This document shows positions 16,401-23,956 of a stretch of 64,000 nucleotides of DNA, piece after piece (the stretch's first letter is position 1; each line of letters begins with the position of its first letter). This DNA is from Bradyrhizobium guangxiense (GTDB lineage: Bacteria; Pseudomonadota; Alphaproteobacteria; Rhizobiales; Xanthobacteraceae). The position numbers and the translations under genes are program-made. The notes below the pieces were generated by a model, which searched no databases, had not been told where the DNA came from, and saw nothing but the letters and a program-made list of their open reading frames with translations. The DNA lies in contig NZ_CP022219.1 in the NCBI RefSeq assembly GCF_004114915.1, forward strand, positions 4,680,501 through 4,744,500, read 5' to 3'.

Positions 16401-16910
16401 TCAGTTGTAGTCCGAATACTTGAACTGTGGGAGCGCCTTCAGCTGCTCCTTGTTGCCGCTCATGACGGCGTGGTCGGGGACCCAATCCTTGGTGTTACGG
16501 CTCGCGGTGTTGGTCGAAGCCGCGCCGGTTGTCGTCTCGCGCGGGGTCGTCGAAGTGGTGGTCGAGCTGGTCTTGACCGGCTCTTCCACGAACTTCAGCT
16601 TGTCCATCGAGACGGCGATGTCGTGCTCGCCCATTCCCAGGAAGCCACCGATGCCGACCACCACCGCGTTGATCTTGCCGCTCTTGTCGACCAGCAGTTC
16701 GTTGATGTCGCCGAGCTTCTCGTTGGCCTCGTTATAGACGTTCAGGCCTATCAGCTTCGAGGCGCGCCAATTGTCCTTCAGCATCATCTTGTCCGCCGGC
16801 TGTGCGGTGGCCGCGGGCGCGGCCGTGCTGGCGGGCGGGGGGGATTGCGCGAACGCGGCGCCGCCGATCAGAGCGCTGCTGATCAGAGCTGCGGCCAAAA
16901 TTGTCTTCAT
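16401..16910 (-). CDS. Secreted PRC-barrel domain protein
   Basis: A 169-residue protein starting MKTILAAALISSALIGGAAF, a signal peptide cleaved near AFAQ, with GGAGGAG before the ATG. After a Pro/Ala linker comes a PRC-barrel domain (about 44-110: RASKLIGLNVYNEANEKLGD, ELLVDKSGKINAVVVGIGGF, HDIAVSMDKLKF). A Ser/Thr-rich linker and a short C-terminal segment follow (AVMSGNKEQLKALPQFKYSD). Such periplasmic PRC-barrel proteins are widespread in rhizobia and uncharacterised. The frame upstream of this Met is open but not coding-like. Confidence 0.85.
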   Translation of the reverse strand: MKTILAAALISSALIGGAAFAQSPPPASTAAPAATAQPADKMMLKDNWRASKLIGLNVYNEANEKLGDINELLVDKSGKINAVVVGIGGFLGMGEHDIAVSMDKLKFVEEPVKTSSTTTSTTPRETTTGAASTNTASRNTKDWVPDHAVMSGNKEQLKALPQFKYSDYN

Positions 16911-17027
16911 CGATCGTCTCCTCCAGTGAGCCAGCATCCGAATGGATGCCCGCCCAAAAACGTCCGGACGTTCCACTTGTTCCCTATTGAGCTTCTCGGA
17001 AGCCGAGCCGCAATCTGGCTGCTCGAT

Positions 17028-17162
17028 CTAGCCCCCGAAGTAGATGCGCAAGGCGATTACGATGACCGCAGAGATGACAGATGAAATCGCAAGCAGGGTC
17101 CAGGTCGGCCGCGTGCTTCCGCGGGCCACGCAGGCGATGAGCATCTTCATGCCCGTCAACAT
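17028..17162 (-). CDS. Small single-pass membrane protein, 44 residues
   Basis: MLTGMKMLIACVARGSTRPT followed by one hydrophobic helix (WTLLAISSVISAVIVIALRI) and YFGG. The ATG has AGGGA just upstream and overlaps the 3' end of the 69-residue gene by 7 bp, pointing to translational coupling. A second ATG four codons later is possible. Inner-membrane location is inferred; function unknown. Confidence 0.55.
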   Translation of the reverse strand: MLTGMKMLIACVARGSTRPTWTLLAISSVISAVIVIALRIYFGG

Positions 17163-17365
17163 TCGTCCCTGGGAAGCCGGTGCAGGTAGGCGATGCCGAA
17201 GCTGGCGAGCTCTTCCGCGTCGCTCTCGCTCTCTTCCCACCTCCTGTGCAAGTGGCGCTCCAACAGACAGCGACGGCTGTCGCGAGCATCGACGTCAGGG
17301 TGCCGCGCCCGGTACACCGTCCAGGCGGTCTCGGCGGCCTTCTTCAGAGCGACTTCGTCAACCAT
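17156..17365 (-). CDS. Small hypothetical protein, 69 residues
   Basis: MVDEVALKKAAETAWTVYRA, then RHPDVDARDSRRCLLERHLH and a SDAEELASFGIAYLHRLPRD end. It is helical and charged with no membrane segment. The frame upstream is open, but the residues there look non-coding; the ribosome site for this ATG is weak. The pattern (AWxxYRxRHPxxD.RRxxLERH) is familiar from small rhizobial proteins of unknown function. Coupled to the membrane microprotein downstream. Confidence 0.6.
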   Translation of the reverse strand: MVDEVALKKAAETAWTVYRARHPDVDARDSRRCLLERHLHRRWEESESDAEELASFGIAYLHRLPRDEC

Positions 17366-17541
17366 GTCCAAGTCCGAAAACGTCCCAGTCGCTTGCCAAC
17401 TCAAGCCACTCGTAAAGTTTCCACTTTTTCCCGATTTGTCACGTAACGCGATGCGCCTCGCCGCCAGGGACCGGCAGCAACCATTGCTTATTCTTCCCGT
17501 TAATTCAGGGGCAGAAGCAATGTCATGTGAAAGGTGTCTCG

Positions 17542-17943
17542 ATGAAGAAGATTGCAATGTCAGCTCTGATGATCGGCTCGCTTGGTCTGGGCTCGATCGC
17601 AGCAACGTCTCCCGCCCAGGCGCATTGGCGAGGTTGGGGACCGGGCATCGCCGGCGGCCTGGTCGCAGGCGCGGTCATCGGCGGGCTTGCCTCCTCTGCC
17701 TACGGGTGGGGACCCGGTTACGGCTATTACGGCGGCCCCGGCTATTATGGCGGCCCCTACGCCTACGACTACGGCTACGACGAGCCATATCGCTGGGGCG
17801 GCGGCTACACCACCACGTACTACACGGCGCCTGTTTCCTACGGCTATCGCTATCGCCGCGTGGTGCGCCCCGCCTACGCCTATTACGGCGGGTCCTATCC
17901 GGTCGTTCGGCGGCACGTGTATCGGCACTACCGCCATTGGTGA
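17542..17943 (+). CDS. Secreted Gly/Tyr-rich protein
   Basis: A 133-residue protein starting MKKIAMSALMIGSLGLGSIA, a signal peptide cleaved near AQA-HW. A glycine-zipper stretch (GIAGGLVAGAVIGGLASSAY) follows, then Gly/Tyr repeats (YGYYGGPGYYGGPYAYDYGY) and a basic His/Arg tail. GAAAGGTG precedes the ATG. This architecture is common for small surface or periplasmic proteins in bradyrhizobia; a similar protein is encoded at 57025-57417. Function unknown. Confidence 0.8.
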   Translation: MKKIAMSALMIGSLGLGSIAATSPAQAHWRGWGPGIAGGLVAGAVIGGLASSAYGWGPGYGYYGGPGYYGGPYAYDYGYDEPYRWGGGYTTTYYTAPVSYGYRYRRVVRPAYAYYGGSYPVVRRHVYRHYRHW

Positions 17944-18147
17944 GAGCGGCGGATTTGACGCAAAGCAGGCCGCGCTCCGGATGGGCGCGGCCTATCTCAT
18001 TGGGGGCTTTCGCTCGCCAGACGCCGAAGAACGGCACTTGCCGATCGATGGCCGACCGTCTGCGTGCTTACCCTCGAAGCTTTGTCTGAAGGCTCGCGCG
18101 GGAGACCGCTCTGCGAGGGTGGGCGGGCGCCCTTGCTACTCACTATG

Positions 18148-18199
18148 AAAAAGGGGCCCCAGCTCGTGGGGGATATGTGGGGGCATTGAGCTGGGGCCC
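18148..18199 (-). terminator. Terminator downstream of arginase with C-rich loop
   Basis: A perfect 12-bp inverted repeat (GGGCCCCAGCTC / GAGCTGGGGCCC) followed on the minus strand by one more C and five T's, about 100 bp past the arginase stop. The 22-nt loop on the minus strand holds two CCCCCAC boxes. It can end arginase mRNA and also resembles the 3' end of a small RNA. The rest of the gap 17944-18301 shows no gene. Confidence 0.75.
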
Positions 18200-18301
18200 A
18201 CCGGGGTCACCCTTGGGGAAGGGCATCGGGAAAACTTGGCAATCGCAAGAATGTTCCGGGCACCGCCACGTCGCCCCAGATGGCAGAATACCATGATCGC
18301 T

Positions 18302-19279
18302 CTACTCGCCCGGCGCGATCGCGTTGCTCGGCGTCGGCCGGTCGGTGATCTGCTGGCCGAACAGGCTGCCGATTAGCTCGACAGCCGTGCGCGCCGTCCG
18401 ACCACGTTCATCCAGAAACGGATTGAGCTCGACGATATCGACCGATCCGACCACGCCGGAATCGTGCAACAGCTCCATGATCAGGTGTGCCTCGCGATAG
18501 GTCGCGCCACGGGGCACCGTGGTGCCGACGCCTGGCGCCACGCACGGATCAAGGAAATCGACGTCGAAACTGACATGCAGCACCCCGTTGCTCGCCCTGA
18601 CGCGCTCGATGACGCGCCGGATCAATACGGCGACGCCGAACTCGTCGATCTGGCGCATGTCGACGACCCTGATCCGGCGCGCGCGCATCAGCTCCTTTTC
18701 AAGCTTGTCGATCGAACGCGCGCCGAACAGGTCCAGCCTGTCCGGGTCGATCGACGCGCGGGGATCGTCACCAAGGAGGCCGTCGAGGCCCGGTTCGCCG
18801 CACAGGAACGCGGCGGACATGCCGTGCATATTCGCGGTGATCGTCGTCTCCGGCGTGTTGTAGTCGGCATGGGCATCGAGCCAGAGAACGAATAATTCCC
18901 GTCCACGCTCCTGCCAATGACGCGCCATGGCATTGACCGATCCCATGGACAGCGTGTGATCGCCGCCAAGGAAGATCGGCAACGCACCGGTCTTCGCGAT
19001 CTCATAGCCTCTGCGGCTCAGAACGCGCGTCCAGCGCTGGATCTCGCGGTAGTGATTGGCTCTTTCGGGCGGCCTGTCGGTGAGGTCCCGGAACTCGCTG
19101 ACGGAAAGATCGCCGTGGTCGACGACCTCAAGGTCCAAGCTTTCGAGCAGGGTCGCAAGGCCCGCAGTCCGCAGCGCCGCAGGGCCCATCAAGGTGCCGC
19201 GCTGCGATGCCCCCATGTCGATGGGAGCACCCAGCAAGGCGATGCGCCGGGCTCGATCCGTCGTGGTCCGATCGGTCAC
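18302..19279 (-). CDS. rocF: Arginase
   Basis: A 325-residue ureohydrolase. All metal-site motifs are present: GGDHTLSMGS, WLDAHADYNTPETT and SFDVDFLDPC, plus the TANMHGM segment of arginases and the late EVDIVELNPFLDE-like strand (here SVDIVELNPFLDE). It hydrolyses L-arginine to ornithine and urea with a Mn2 cluster in the cytoplasm. The N-terminus (ALLGAPIDMGASQRGTLMGP) is typical. Length is slightly over the 300-310 usual. It is a single gene with its own terminator at 18148. Confidence 0.93.
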   Translation of the reverse strand: MTDRTTTDRARRIALLGAPIDMGASQRGTLMGPAALRTAGLATLLESLDLEVVDHGDLSVSEFRDLTDRPPERANHYREIQRWTRVLSRRGYEIAKTGALPIFLGGDHTLSMGSVNAMARHWQERGRELFVLWLDAHADYNTPETTITANMHGMSAAFLCGEPGLDGLLGDDPRASIDPDRLDLFGARSIDKLEKELMRARRIRVVDMRQIDEFGVAVLIRRVIERVRASNGVLHVSFDVDFLDPCVAPGVGTTVPRGATYREAHLIMELLHDSGVVGSVDIVELNPFLDERGRTARTAVELIGSLFGQQITDRPTPSNAIAPGE

Positions 19280-19429
19280 CGCTGCCTCCTGACGTCAACA
19301 ACGTTGAGCCAGCCTAACAGAGATTCGCCTCCGTCGTTTCACGGGGGCTCCACTGCGGGAGGAACAAAATCCCGCGCGCTGAATTGCTCATCCAAGGCCG
19401 GCACCCGCCGTTAAACTACGGCGCCTGTC

Positions 19430-19493
19430 GCGGATAGCCAAAGGTCTTCGGGCCCGCTGTTCAAAACGAGCGCTCGCGCGGATAGCCAAAGGT
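19430..19493. repeat. Pair of 16-bp direct repeats
   Basis: GCGGATAGCCAAAGGT occurs at 19430-19445 and again at 19478-19493, 48 bp apart. They lie upstream of both the arginase gene and the divergent small gene at 19529, so they could be binding sites for a regulator of either. Confidence 0.45.
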
Positions 19494-19528
19494 GCCGGTC
19501 TTCATCATCAGGACTGGAGGTCACGCGC

Positions 19529-19789
19529 TTGAGCACGGAGATACCGCAATCCCCTTCCCCGCCAGGCGTGGCCGAACGTGCCATCGACGCGGCAACGGAC
19601 GTATCCCGGACAATCGGTGAAGTCGCCGGAGGCCTGCATGCAGCTGTCGATCGTCTGACCTCGGTCGTCGAGGAATCGCGGAAGCCTGGCGGGGCTCTCG
19701 CGACCGTTGCAGCCATCACGCGCGAAGCTCCGCTTGCCAGCCTGTTCGTCGCTTTTCTCTTTGGTGTCGCGGTCGCGCGCCGACGCTAG
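19529..19789 (+). CDS. Small membrane-anchored protein, 86 residues
   Basis: Begins at a TTG codon with GGAGG 8 nt upstream, giving MSTEIPQSPSPPGVAERAID. A helical middle (GEVAGGLHAAVDRLTSVVEE) leads to a C-terminal hydrophobic helix ending FLFGVAVARRR. This is the layout of small DUF883-like ribosome- or membrane-associated proteins, though the match is only in pattern. Convergent with the c-di-GMP gene. No better start is visible. Confidence 0.6.
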   Translation: MSTEIPQSPSPPGVAERAIDAATDVSRTIGEVAGGLHAAVDRLTSVVEESRKPGGALATVAAITREAPLASLFVAFLFGVAVARRR

Positions 19790-19806
19790 AAACCCGGCCC
19801 GCTTGC

Positions 19807-22590
19807 TCAGGCTGCGCTGACCGCGTCGAGCTCACTTGCCAGGAATTGCTTTTCAAAGGCCTCGGCGGGCATCGGACGGCCGAAGAAATATCCCTGCCCT
19901 TCCTCGCATCCCATGCTGACCAGGAAGTCGGCAGTGGCTTTGTTCTCAATGCCTTCCGCTACGACCGTGAGACCGAGCTGCTTGCTGAGGCCGATCGTCG
20001 AGCTGACGATGGCAGCGTCTTCGGAATTGGCCAGTAGACCAAACACGAACGAGCGGTCGATCTTGAGCCCGTCGAGTGGAAACTTCTTGAGATAGCTCAG
20101 GCTCGCGTAACCAGTACCAAAATCGTCAAACAGGACGCGGACGCCGAGCTCCTGAATCCGCTTGAAGATGGCGAGCACGCGACGTTCGTCCTGCAGCAGG
20201 ATATCTTCCGTGACTTCGATCTCGAGAAGCGATGCTGTGAGCCCGGACGTTTCGAGCAGCGCGGCAACCGAATCCGCGAGATCGCCGGATTGAAGCTGCG
20301 AAGGTGAGAGGTTGATCGCGACCCGCACGTTGCGGCCGGAGAGCTCCCAGGCACGGGCCTGACGGCAGGCCGTCTCCATCACCCAATTTGCGATCCGCTC
20401 GGACAGGGCAGAGGTGTTGACGACCGGCATGAACTCTCCCGGCGAGACGTAGCCGCGCACGGGATGCCGCCAACGGATGAGCGCTTCGGCCCCGACCAGG
20501 CTGCCGTCGATCAGGCGAACCTGGGGCTGGTAGAACAGTTCGAACTCGCCGCGATCCGCGGCAAGCGCCAACTCGCTCTCCAACGTCAGCCGGTTCTCCA
20601 GCTCCTGCCTGATCGCAGCCTCGAAGATCAGATGGCTGCCACGCCGCGTCATCTTCGCCCTGCTGAGCGCCAGGTGACCATTGCTGAGAAGATCGTCGGC
20701 GCCCTGCCCGCCTTCGGGATAGACCGCGACGCCGATGCTGATCCTGACGCGGTGCCGACGCGTGCCCGTCGTGAGCGGTGTCTCGAAAGCCCCCGCGATC
20801 CGTTCGGCGAACGCCACGACCGGCTCACCGCCATCCGCGCCCTCGCGCGCAATGGCGAATTCATCTCCGCTGAGACGGGCGACGATCGCTCCTTCTCCGG
20901 CGTGATCGCGCGGGCGAGCCGCGACCGCCTGCAGCACCAGATCTCCTGCCGAATGTCCCCACATGTCGTTGATGCGCTGGAAGCCGTCAAGCCCGATCAC
21001 GAGCAACGCGACCTCGCGAGGCCGTCGTTCAGCGTCCGCAATCATCCCGACCAGGCGCGCATGCAGCGTGTTGCGATTGGCAAGACCGGTCAGTGCGTCG
21101 TATTCGGCGAGATATTTGACGCGTTCGGCCTCGCGCTTGCGGACCGAGATGTCGCGCAGGATCGCACCGTATTGAAAGCCGTCCGTTCCCTGCCAGCCAG
21201 AGAAGCTCGCCTCGACGGAGAAGGTCTCACCATTCTTGCGCCGGCCCTCGAACTCGACAACGACCGCTCCGCCGGGAACCAGGAGTGCCTGGCGCGCGGC
21301 GTCGTGCATGGACGGTCGTGCATGGCCATCCGCCGGCACAGCGCACAGCGTTTCGAACGGGCGGCCGATCATCTCGGCCGGCGTGTAGCCGAAGATCGCG
21401 CTCGCGCCGGGATTCCAAACCGTGATCTTGTGATCCTCGTCGGTGCAGACGAGACCGTCGCCAAGCGACATCGCGATGCGATGAAAGCGGCTCTCGGCGA
21501 TGCGCCCGAGTAGGCTGCGGAAATCGATTTCGTCCAGCGCAATCGCTGTCAGATAGGCGATGATCGCGATGTGGAGGAGCGATGTGTCGATGACGAGGGA
21601 CAATCTTGCCTGGACGAAGATTGCCGCCAATTCGACGGCTGCTCCGGCGGCAATGAGCGCTACAACGCGTATTCCCGGCGCGAAGCGGCGCCACGAATAC
21701 ATCATGAGCAGGCAGATCACACCGAGGCCCAGGATCATGCCGATATCGGACGTCCAGCGCAGCATCCGGCCCTGGAGAATCGATTCCGTAGCCAGCGCCT
21801 GAAGGACCGGCCCCGAGACGATCTTGCCGTTAGGAATGCTGAACCGATCACCGAGCTCGAGCGCCGTGGCGCCGATAATGACCTTCTTGTCTCTCAGCTT
21901 GTCGAGAGCAGCAGGATCGCCGCGGAGCACGTCGACATAGGAGACGCTCGGAATCGAGGCCGCACGAATGCTGAAATCGATCAGGAAGGGCGACCGCCGG
22001 TTGGCGTCCTGTCCGGCCAGTACGACGGCCATCGAGGGCATCAAGGCATCGCCGAGCTTCTCGCCGACGGGATAGCGGCGAACCAGCCCGTCGGATTCGA
22101 CTGCGACGTTCACGACGGCCGGCCACGACTGGTTGCTGAACGGCTTCAAGGGGCGATTGACGTGCGGCCCCCCGCCGTTCGGTGTCGGCTGCTTGAAGGA
22201 CGACAGGATCGTCGAGCCGCCGGCATCGCGGAGGGCCTTGACGAAGGCCTCGTCGGAACCCGGATCTGAGGGCGTGCTGAAATCGACGTCGAATGCGATG
22301 TCCCCCGCTCCCGCCGCCTCAAGCCTGCGCAGCAGTTCCGCATGGAGCGTACGCGGCCACGGCCACACTCCGATCTGATCGATGGATAGTGCGTCGATGG
22401 CCACCACGACGACCTTGCCGCTGGCGTCACGCGATTGCCAGGCGAACCGCAGATCGGTGAGCGCGTTGCGAAGCGCACCATGCCATCCCGTGGACAGCAC
22501 GATCGCAAGCGCGATCACGACAAGAATATGCGGCCGATAACGTCTCACCCGATCCTCCCACGCCCCCGCGTCAACGGGTGCGTCCCTCAT
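19807..22590 (-). CDS. CHASE2-PAS-GGDEF-EAL protein (c-di-GMP turnover)
   Basis: A 927-residue membrane enzyme. Order: N-terminal helix (about 21-38), periplasmic CHASE2 sensor (about 40-280), three membrane helices (281-352), PAS (about 365-480), GGDEF (about 492-655), EAL (about 670-920). The GGDEF signature reads SGDEF (574-578), a variant that may or may not make c-di-GMP. EAL residues look complete: EAL (702-704), NLSPSQL, EVTEDIL, DDFGTGYASL, KIDRSFV, VAEGIE. Phosphodiesterase activity is therefore likely. It lies 15 bp after the FecR-domain gene on the same strand, an operon pairing often seen with CHASE2 proteins. Confidence 0.92.
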   Translation of the reverse strand: MRDAPVDAGAWEDRVRRYRPHILVVIALAIVLSTGWHGALRNALTDLRFAWQSRDASGKVVVVAIDALSIDQIGVWPWPRTLHAELLRRLEAAGAGDIAFDVDFSTPSDPGSDEAFVKALRDAGGSTILSSFKQPTPNGGGPHVNRPLKPFSNQSWPAVVNVAVESDGLVRRYPVGEKLGDALMPSMAVVLAGQDANRRSPFLIDFSIRAASIPSVSYVDVLRGDPAALDKLRDKKVIIGATALELGDRFSIPNGKIVSGPVLQALATESILQGRMLRWTSDIGMILGLGVICLLMMYSWRRFAPGIRVVALIAAGAAVELAAIFVQARLSLVIDTSLLHIAIIAYLTAIALDEIDFRSLLGRIAESRFHRIAMSLGDGLVCTDEDHKITVWNPGASAIFGYTPAEMIGRPFETLCAVPADGHARPSMHDAARQALLVPGGAVVVEFEGRRKNGETFSVEASFSGWQGTDGFQYGAILRDISVRKREAERVKYLAEYDALTGLANRNTLHARLVGMIADAERRPREVALLVIGLDGFQRINDMWGHSAGDLVLQAVAARPRDHAGEGAIVARLSGDEFAIAREGADGGEPVVAFAERIAGAFETPLTTGTRRHRVRISIGVAVYPEGGQGADDLLSNGHLALSRAKMTRRGSHLIFEAAIRQELENRLTLESELALAADRGEFELFYQPQVRLIDGSLVGAEALIRWRHPVRGYVSPGEFMPVVNTSALSERIANWVMETACRQARAWELSGRNVRVAINLSPSQLQSGDLADSVAALLETSGLTASLLEIEVTEDILLQDERRVLAIFKRIQELGVRVLFDDFGTGYASLSYLKKFPLDGLKIDRSFVFGLLANSEDAAIVSSTIGLSKQLGLTVVAEGIENKATADFLVSMGCEEGQGYFFGRPMPAEAFEKQFLASELDAVSAA

Positions 22591-22605
22591 CCCCTGGGAA
22601 TTGCC

Positions 22606-23826
22606 TCAGTGCCTGTTGTGGCCACGGCCATCGCCGCCATGGCCGCCGCCATTGCCATTGCCGTTTCCGTTGTTGGCCCAGCCATTGCCAGTGGCGCCGT
22701 TATTGCCATTGCCGTTGCCGCCGCCATTGCCGTTGCCATTGTTGGCATTGCCGGAGTTTCCGTTGCCGCCGGCGTTTCCGTTGTTGGCTACCGCTGCCGC
22801 TATTGCGGCGCCTGGGTTCGACGAGCCGTTGCTGCCTGCCGCGACGACACCGCTTGTCGTCACCGCAGTCTGGACGGTGCTGTTCGACGCCGGCGTGCTG
22901 GTCTTGCTGTCGCTCCAGACTGTCTCGACAGTTGCGTTGGCGTTCGCGTTGCGGACCTGGCCGGGAACAACGGCGCCGTGGGCGAGTCCGCGCGTGACCT
23001 TGTGGACGTTCAGCTTGACCTCGCCCAGCGAGCTCGAAATGCGCACGACGCCGGCCTTGGAAACATGACCTCCTGCCGCCTGATGCGATTGCTTCGGCGC
23101 GCCGGCTACCTTAGTCCCCTTGTCGATTGGACCGAGCGCGTGAATGGCATGGCCGTTCGCCGCATTGCGCGGCGCGGACAGGCCTGATCTCGGCACCGGC
23201 ACACGGTCGATTGTCGGCGCGCGCGGCTTTCCGTGCTCGATCGGACTGAACGTCCCTGCACCGCTTAGGCTGAGACCGGGCTTGCCGTGCTCAAAGACGG
23301 TGGCCGCTTGCCCCGGCATGACCTGGGCAATCTGTCCCGTCCTGAAATCGGAGACTTCGACCTGGCCGCGGAGCACGCCGACCTTGGTGCTGCGCGCACC
23401 CACCGTGACGCTGAACTGCGTCCCCTTGACCACGGCGGCGAGATAAGGCGTCTCGACCTCGAAATGCTTGACGTTGCGCTTCTCGACTTCGAGCAGAATC
23501 GAACCCGCCTGCTGGATGATGGTGGTCGAGAGCCCCTCCTTCTGCTCGGCCGGCAAGCCGACCACGGAGTTGGGAGAGATCAGGATCGTTTCCTCGCCAC
23601 GGACGAGCAGCACCCGACCATTACGGCCGGTGCGGATGGTATTGCCAGGCTTGAGCGTCTCTTCCTGGTTCAGCGAGACCTGTTGTGCGCCGTCGGTCGC
23701 CACCCACGCCTCACCGGTCACCTTGCTGATCGACCAGACGCCATCCTCCTGGGCGAATGCACCGGAAGCCATTCCAAGGGTCAGCGCCGCCACGAAGGCG
23801 CGCCGCATTCCGATTCTGCCGAGCAT
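22606..23826 (-). CDS. FecR-domain secreted protein with Gly/Asn-rich tail
   Basis: A 406-residue protein. Signal peptide (MRRAFVAALTLGMASGAFAQ from residue 7), then a FecR domain (about 30-190: GQQVSLNQ-type start, TIRTGRNGRVLLVRGEETIL, GSILLEVEKRNVKHFEVETP, GTQFSVTV). A linker follows and the last about 65 residues are (GN)-repeats ending His-rich. Here FecR is a stand-alone periplasmic domain, not a TonB-linked anti-sigma factor. GAGG lies 6 nt before the ATG. Upstream partner of the CHASE2 enzyme and divergent from TpsB, suggesting one surface-related locus. Confidence 0.88.
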   Translation of the reverse strand: MLGRIGMRRAFVAALTLGMASGAFAQEDGVWSISKVTGEAWVATDGAQQVSLNQEETLKPGNTIRTGRNGRVLLVRGEETILISPNSVVGLPAEQKEGLSTTIIQQAGSILLEVEKRNVKHFEVETPYLAAVVKGTQFSVTVGARSTKVGVLRGQVEVSDFRTGQIAQVMPGQAATVFEHGKPGLSLSGAGTFSPIEHGKPRAPTIDRVPVPRSGLSAPRNAANGHAIHALGPIDKGTKVAGAPKQSHQAAGGHVSKAGVVRISSSLGEVKLNVHKVTRGLAHGAVVPGQVRNANANATVETVWSDSKTSTPASNSTVQTAVTTSGVVAAGSNGSSNPGAAIAAAVANNGNAGGNGNSGNANNGNGNGGGNGNGNNGATGNGWANNGNGNGNGGGHGGDGRGHNRH

Positions 23827-23956
23827 GACGATCCTCAGTCCCCGTTACCGCCGGATCTGAGGGGTATCCGATATCACTCAAGAGAGGATTAGCAGGAAGC
23901 GGCCAGCGGAGGAGCGGCATTAACCAATCATTGACCATAAAAAACTAAGAAAAATC

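Noticed and set aside
19330..19430. tRNA-like fragment on the minus strand (GTAGTTTAACGG and a T-arm-like hairpin)
   Set aside because: The acceptor ends do not pair, the anticodon stem does not form and the T-loop is not canonical; at best a decayed remnant.
22620..22810. Tandem GN-repeat DNA as a possible CRISPR or satellite
   Set aside because: It is the coding sequence of the Gly/Asn-rich tail of the FecR protein; units are short and uneven.
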